Assembly: GCA_900708905.1 (NCBI GenBank)
Contig: CAADRB010000012.1
Coordinates: 169,235 to 233,234, forward strand
Length of the DNA: 64,000 nt
DNA from: Hymenolepis diminuta
Taxonomy: Eukaryota > Platyhelminthes > Cestoda > Cyclophyllidea > Hymenolepididae
Reading direction: 5' to 3'
The position numbers and the translations under genes are program-made. The number at the start of each line of letters is the position of its first letter. The first letter of the stretch is position 1. Positions 61,652 to 64,000 of the stretch are shown here, piece after piece. Below the pieces are notes generated by a model. It did no database searches. It saw only the letters and a list, made by a program, of their open reading frames with translations, and was not told the origin of the DNA.

Positions 61652-62600
61652 AAAGACAATTTAGTAGAAATGTGCTGAAAAGTAGTTTGCGGAAAGGGGT
61701 AATGGTGAGAGAGTCGCGGCAGAGGTATGACTAATGAAGTTTCCGTGGTAGTCGAGGTTCGATGAAAAGAAGCATTTATAACTACTGAAATAATTAAGAG
61801 TGTCGAGGTTGTAGATTGGTCCGACGGTGAAATGGCTTAAGCCGACTCCATCAAATTCGACTCCAGTTAGAAAATTTTTCCAAACATATTTTGATGAAAA
61901 TAAATGAAAATTGAAAGTTTGTACGGCTATAGATCACGTGGAATGATTGTCCCAATTATTTGAGAGAAATTCCTCAGAAAGTTATTAAGCTTAACACCAA
62001 TCTCAATTTTACACTATGCTATGTTGTTAAAGGATAAATTTTTTGTTTTGCTCGAAATATGTAGGGTGGCATTTTTTAGTAGATACAAATATGAAATAAC
62101 CCTTAGCGACATAAATGGAGGAATTAAATGCTACAATGAATATATAATATCATGACTTACTGGGAAAAAAGAGAGATTAAGGAAAAATATTGAAATTCTT
62201 TGATAGAAATAAACCGTAATATAATAAAATAATTTTGAGGCTTACAAAAGTCTTTAAACTTTTATTAGTACATATTGCATTATTATTATCATTATCATTA
62301 TTATTTTATTATGGTCTGCAATTGCACTACGAAGAAAAGCTAAATAACAACTGTTGGTAGAATTTCTAAAAAATGTTCATGTAACCTCTGACCATTTCTT
62401 AATCAGTAAATGACCATAATGTGTGTCATGCTATATAGGTTCTAAAGCAAAAATCACACAATAATATGTTAAGTTTACACCTGTCAAATATAATATAGGA
62501 TTATAAAGTTTTTAGAAAATTTTGGACGATTTTGTCTTTTGTGTATTAATGGTCGAGATTGTGTGTTACTTATCTGTAACTGGTTCATTATTGTCCTGGG
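61652..62600. other. Upstream region of the coupling factor 6 gene
   Basis: Contains an ATT-rich simple repeat near 62279-62310 and no coding frame. The promoter of the coupling factor gene should lie here, but no distinct TATA element or motif stands out. Confidence 0.4.
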
Positions 62601-63002
62601 ATGAACGCATTGGTCTGTGGTCGACTGTTCGCCGTTCGTGCATTTTCTACCGTTCAGCGCGCAACTTTTGCTACCCAACAAGCCGTTGACCCTATTCAAC
62701 GGGCATTTGTTGAGAAACTTCGCGAGTATCAAGAAAAGTCGAGGACTGCTGAAATGGGTCTCGTTGGTGCCACTGAAACTCAAGTTAAGAATCTCAAAGA
62801 CTCGCTTGAGAAATTGGATAATGTATTCAACGCCAAAGGTGTCGATATGACTCAGTTTCCCGTTTTACAGCACAAAGAACCTGAACTTATCAATCCTGGA
62901 TCGTCTATTGTTGTTGAATATCCCGACCGCGAACTTCTTCAAAATAATGAAGAACCAGAACGACTGGACGGTGTTCTAACAAAGGGACCTATTGTTATAT
63001 AG
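62601..63002 (+). CDS. ATP5PF: ATP synthase coupling factor 6, mitochondrial
   Basis: Intronless, 133 aa. Residues 1-27 form a basic, Ser/Ala-rich import sequence (NALVCGRLFAVRAFSTVQRA). The core matches coupling factor 6: DPIQRAFVEKLREYQEK, then a helix KNLKDSLEKLDNVF and the VDMTQFP motif (DMNTFP in mammals). This subunit sits in the peripheral stalk that links F1 to Fo in the inner membrane. The C-terminal extension (about residues 90-133, ending GPIVI) makes it longer than the about 108-residue mammalian precursor. Unlike the other genes here, it has no splice acceptor right before the ATG. AATAAA at 63051-63056. Confidence 0.93.
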   Translation: MNALVCGRLFAVRAFSTVQRATFATQQAVDPIQRAFVEKLREYQEKSRTAEMGLVGATETQVKNLKDSLEKLDNVFNAKGVDMTQFPVLQHKEPELINPGSSIVVEYPDRELLQNNEEPERLDGVLTKGPIVI

Positions 63003-63050
63003 ATGTATAATTTCCTCAAGTAACGCTAGATCTAGTAATTGTGTTTCATA

Positions 63051-63056
63051 AATAAA
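63051..63056 (+). terminator. Polyadenylation signal of coupling factor 6
   Basis: AATAAA about 50 nt after the TAG stop at 63000-63002. Confidence 0.6.
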
Positions 63057-64000
63057 TTTATGTTGTGATCTAATTTCATTCCTTTACTCTAGCGTTCCAG
63101 ATGTGACCCTAAATTACCTCTGTCAGTATGTTTATCTTTTTTGCATTTGGTATGTTTATTTTCAATTCGAGGTGTTATTCTTTTGCCATCTTAATATATA
63201 CTCCGATGCTATTTTTCGGTGAAATCTACTTTGCGGTCTTGTTGCGTCTTGAAGTTTATATCTGTCTAGCTTGGAAAATTGCATATTCTCTGAAATGTCA
63301 GTTAAAGTGCAATTGCGCGCACATTAACTGAAAAATCGTTTGGCCGAATTTCTAAAATCTGAGGCAGGATATTTATTGATAAGCCGAATTCCTATAACCA
63401 CTCTCATTTGTATCACTATACGATGAGATTTTTCACATTGTTTGCATTATCTGTTGGATCGGTAATGAAAGGCTATATCCTGAATAGAATGGTTTATATA
63501 ACCACACCTACAATTAAAGGAAGCAATATCGTAAATCTTGTTTCTTTTGCTCATTTATTTTCGTTTTGAATTGCAAACTTATAGTTATTTTATTGATATT
63601 TTATGGGTTCGGTGATGACGCTGTTACTGCTAGCTAAATAATTACTCTTGAACTAATTTTACGACGCTGATCTTCGTAAAATTTCATCACGGAGTTTTCC
63701 TGGCGAGAAATTCGTGTTCTGCCACCTTATCGGCTAAATTTAACTAGTGCGGTCGATCATTCGTCTCACTGATTGTGATTCGATGGATTTCGGATTTGTG
63801 ACCTCTAACTTTTATATTGATGCTAGTTACAGCGGCGGCTACTACCAGTTTCTCTCGTCATATTAGTGAAGTGTTACTTGCTTTCATTAGTAGTAGTAAT
63901 TGATTTTATGCTCTATGGTCGACTATTTATATTGTACTAGCTTATGATTTATCCCTAAGTTTATTGAATCAGTAATTTAGAAGTCGAATTTTCCAACTTT
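63057..64000. other. Right-edge region, no gene seen
   Basis: Only short frames (the longest, 67 codons at 63128-63331, is hydrophobic and Phe/Cys-rich but matches no family I know). Confidence 0.45.

Noticed and set aside
61811..61872. tRNA-like words (ATGGCTTAAGC, AATTCGACTCC)
   Set aside because: Box spacing is too short and there is no shared SINE body or tail.
1..64000. CRISPR array, operon, phage or bacterial defence system
   Set aside because: No regularly spaced repeats and no prokaryotic-style gene clusters; genes are spliced and eukaryotic.

Overview
The window looks like AT-rich nuclear DNA of a multicellular animal, most likely a flatworm and possibly a tapeworm. It has spliced genes with GT-AG introns (33 nt to 8.4 kb), animal-specific families (Ig-superfamily receptor, ankyrin/SOCS-box protein, mitochondrial coupling factor 6), mariner and LTR elements, tRNA-derived SINEs and a 143-base assembly gap. 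The flatworm call is an inference from the very small intron, the microexon and the possible trans-splice acceptors. No sequence here fixes the species.

Layout. 1-16.5 kb: minus-strand Ig-domain receptor gene (7 exons seen, 3' end beyond the left edge) with an 8.4 kb first intron. 16.5-27.8 kb: mostly non-coding, with one doubtful ORF, a CpG-dense patch and a shortened Ty3/gypsy-type LTR element. 27.9-32.8 kb: plus-strand 9-exon gene for an AT-hook protein. 33.5 kb: solo LTR. 35.9-38.2 kb: minus-strand two-exon gene for a small basic protein, with a dead mariner in its intron. 38.6-43.7 kb: plus-strand 7-exon ankyrin/SOCS-box (ASB-like) gene. 46.3-46.8 kb: mitochondrial thioredoxin, tail-to-tail with an unidentified small membrane-protein ORF. 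47.3-58.9 kb: gene-poor, with a dead mariner, two opposed SINEs and a PTP-like fragment. 59-60 kb: minus-strand ethanolamine kinase, 3' end not found. 61.3 kb: solo LTR with a perfect target duplication. 62.6-63.0 kb: intronless ATP synthase coupling factor 6.

The genes are ordinary, independent housekeeping or signalling genes: E3 ligase adaptor, phospholipid synthesis, mitochondrial redox and ATP synthase, a probable nuclear DNA-binding protein and a cell-surface receptor. I see no operon-like pathway grouping. Five genes have a strong 3' splice acceptor just before the start codon with no coding exon upstream, which would fit spliced-leader trans-splicing or a non-coding first exon. I did not find a convincing new multi-gene system. 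The main points of interest are the 15-nt microexon, the in-frame 33-nt intron, the CpG-dense patch and the unassigned AT-hook protein. Exon models were built by hand from reading frame, splice consensus and phase, with no transcript support.
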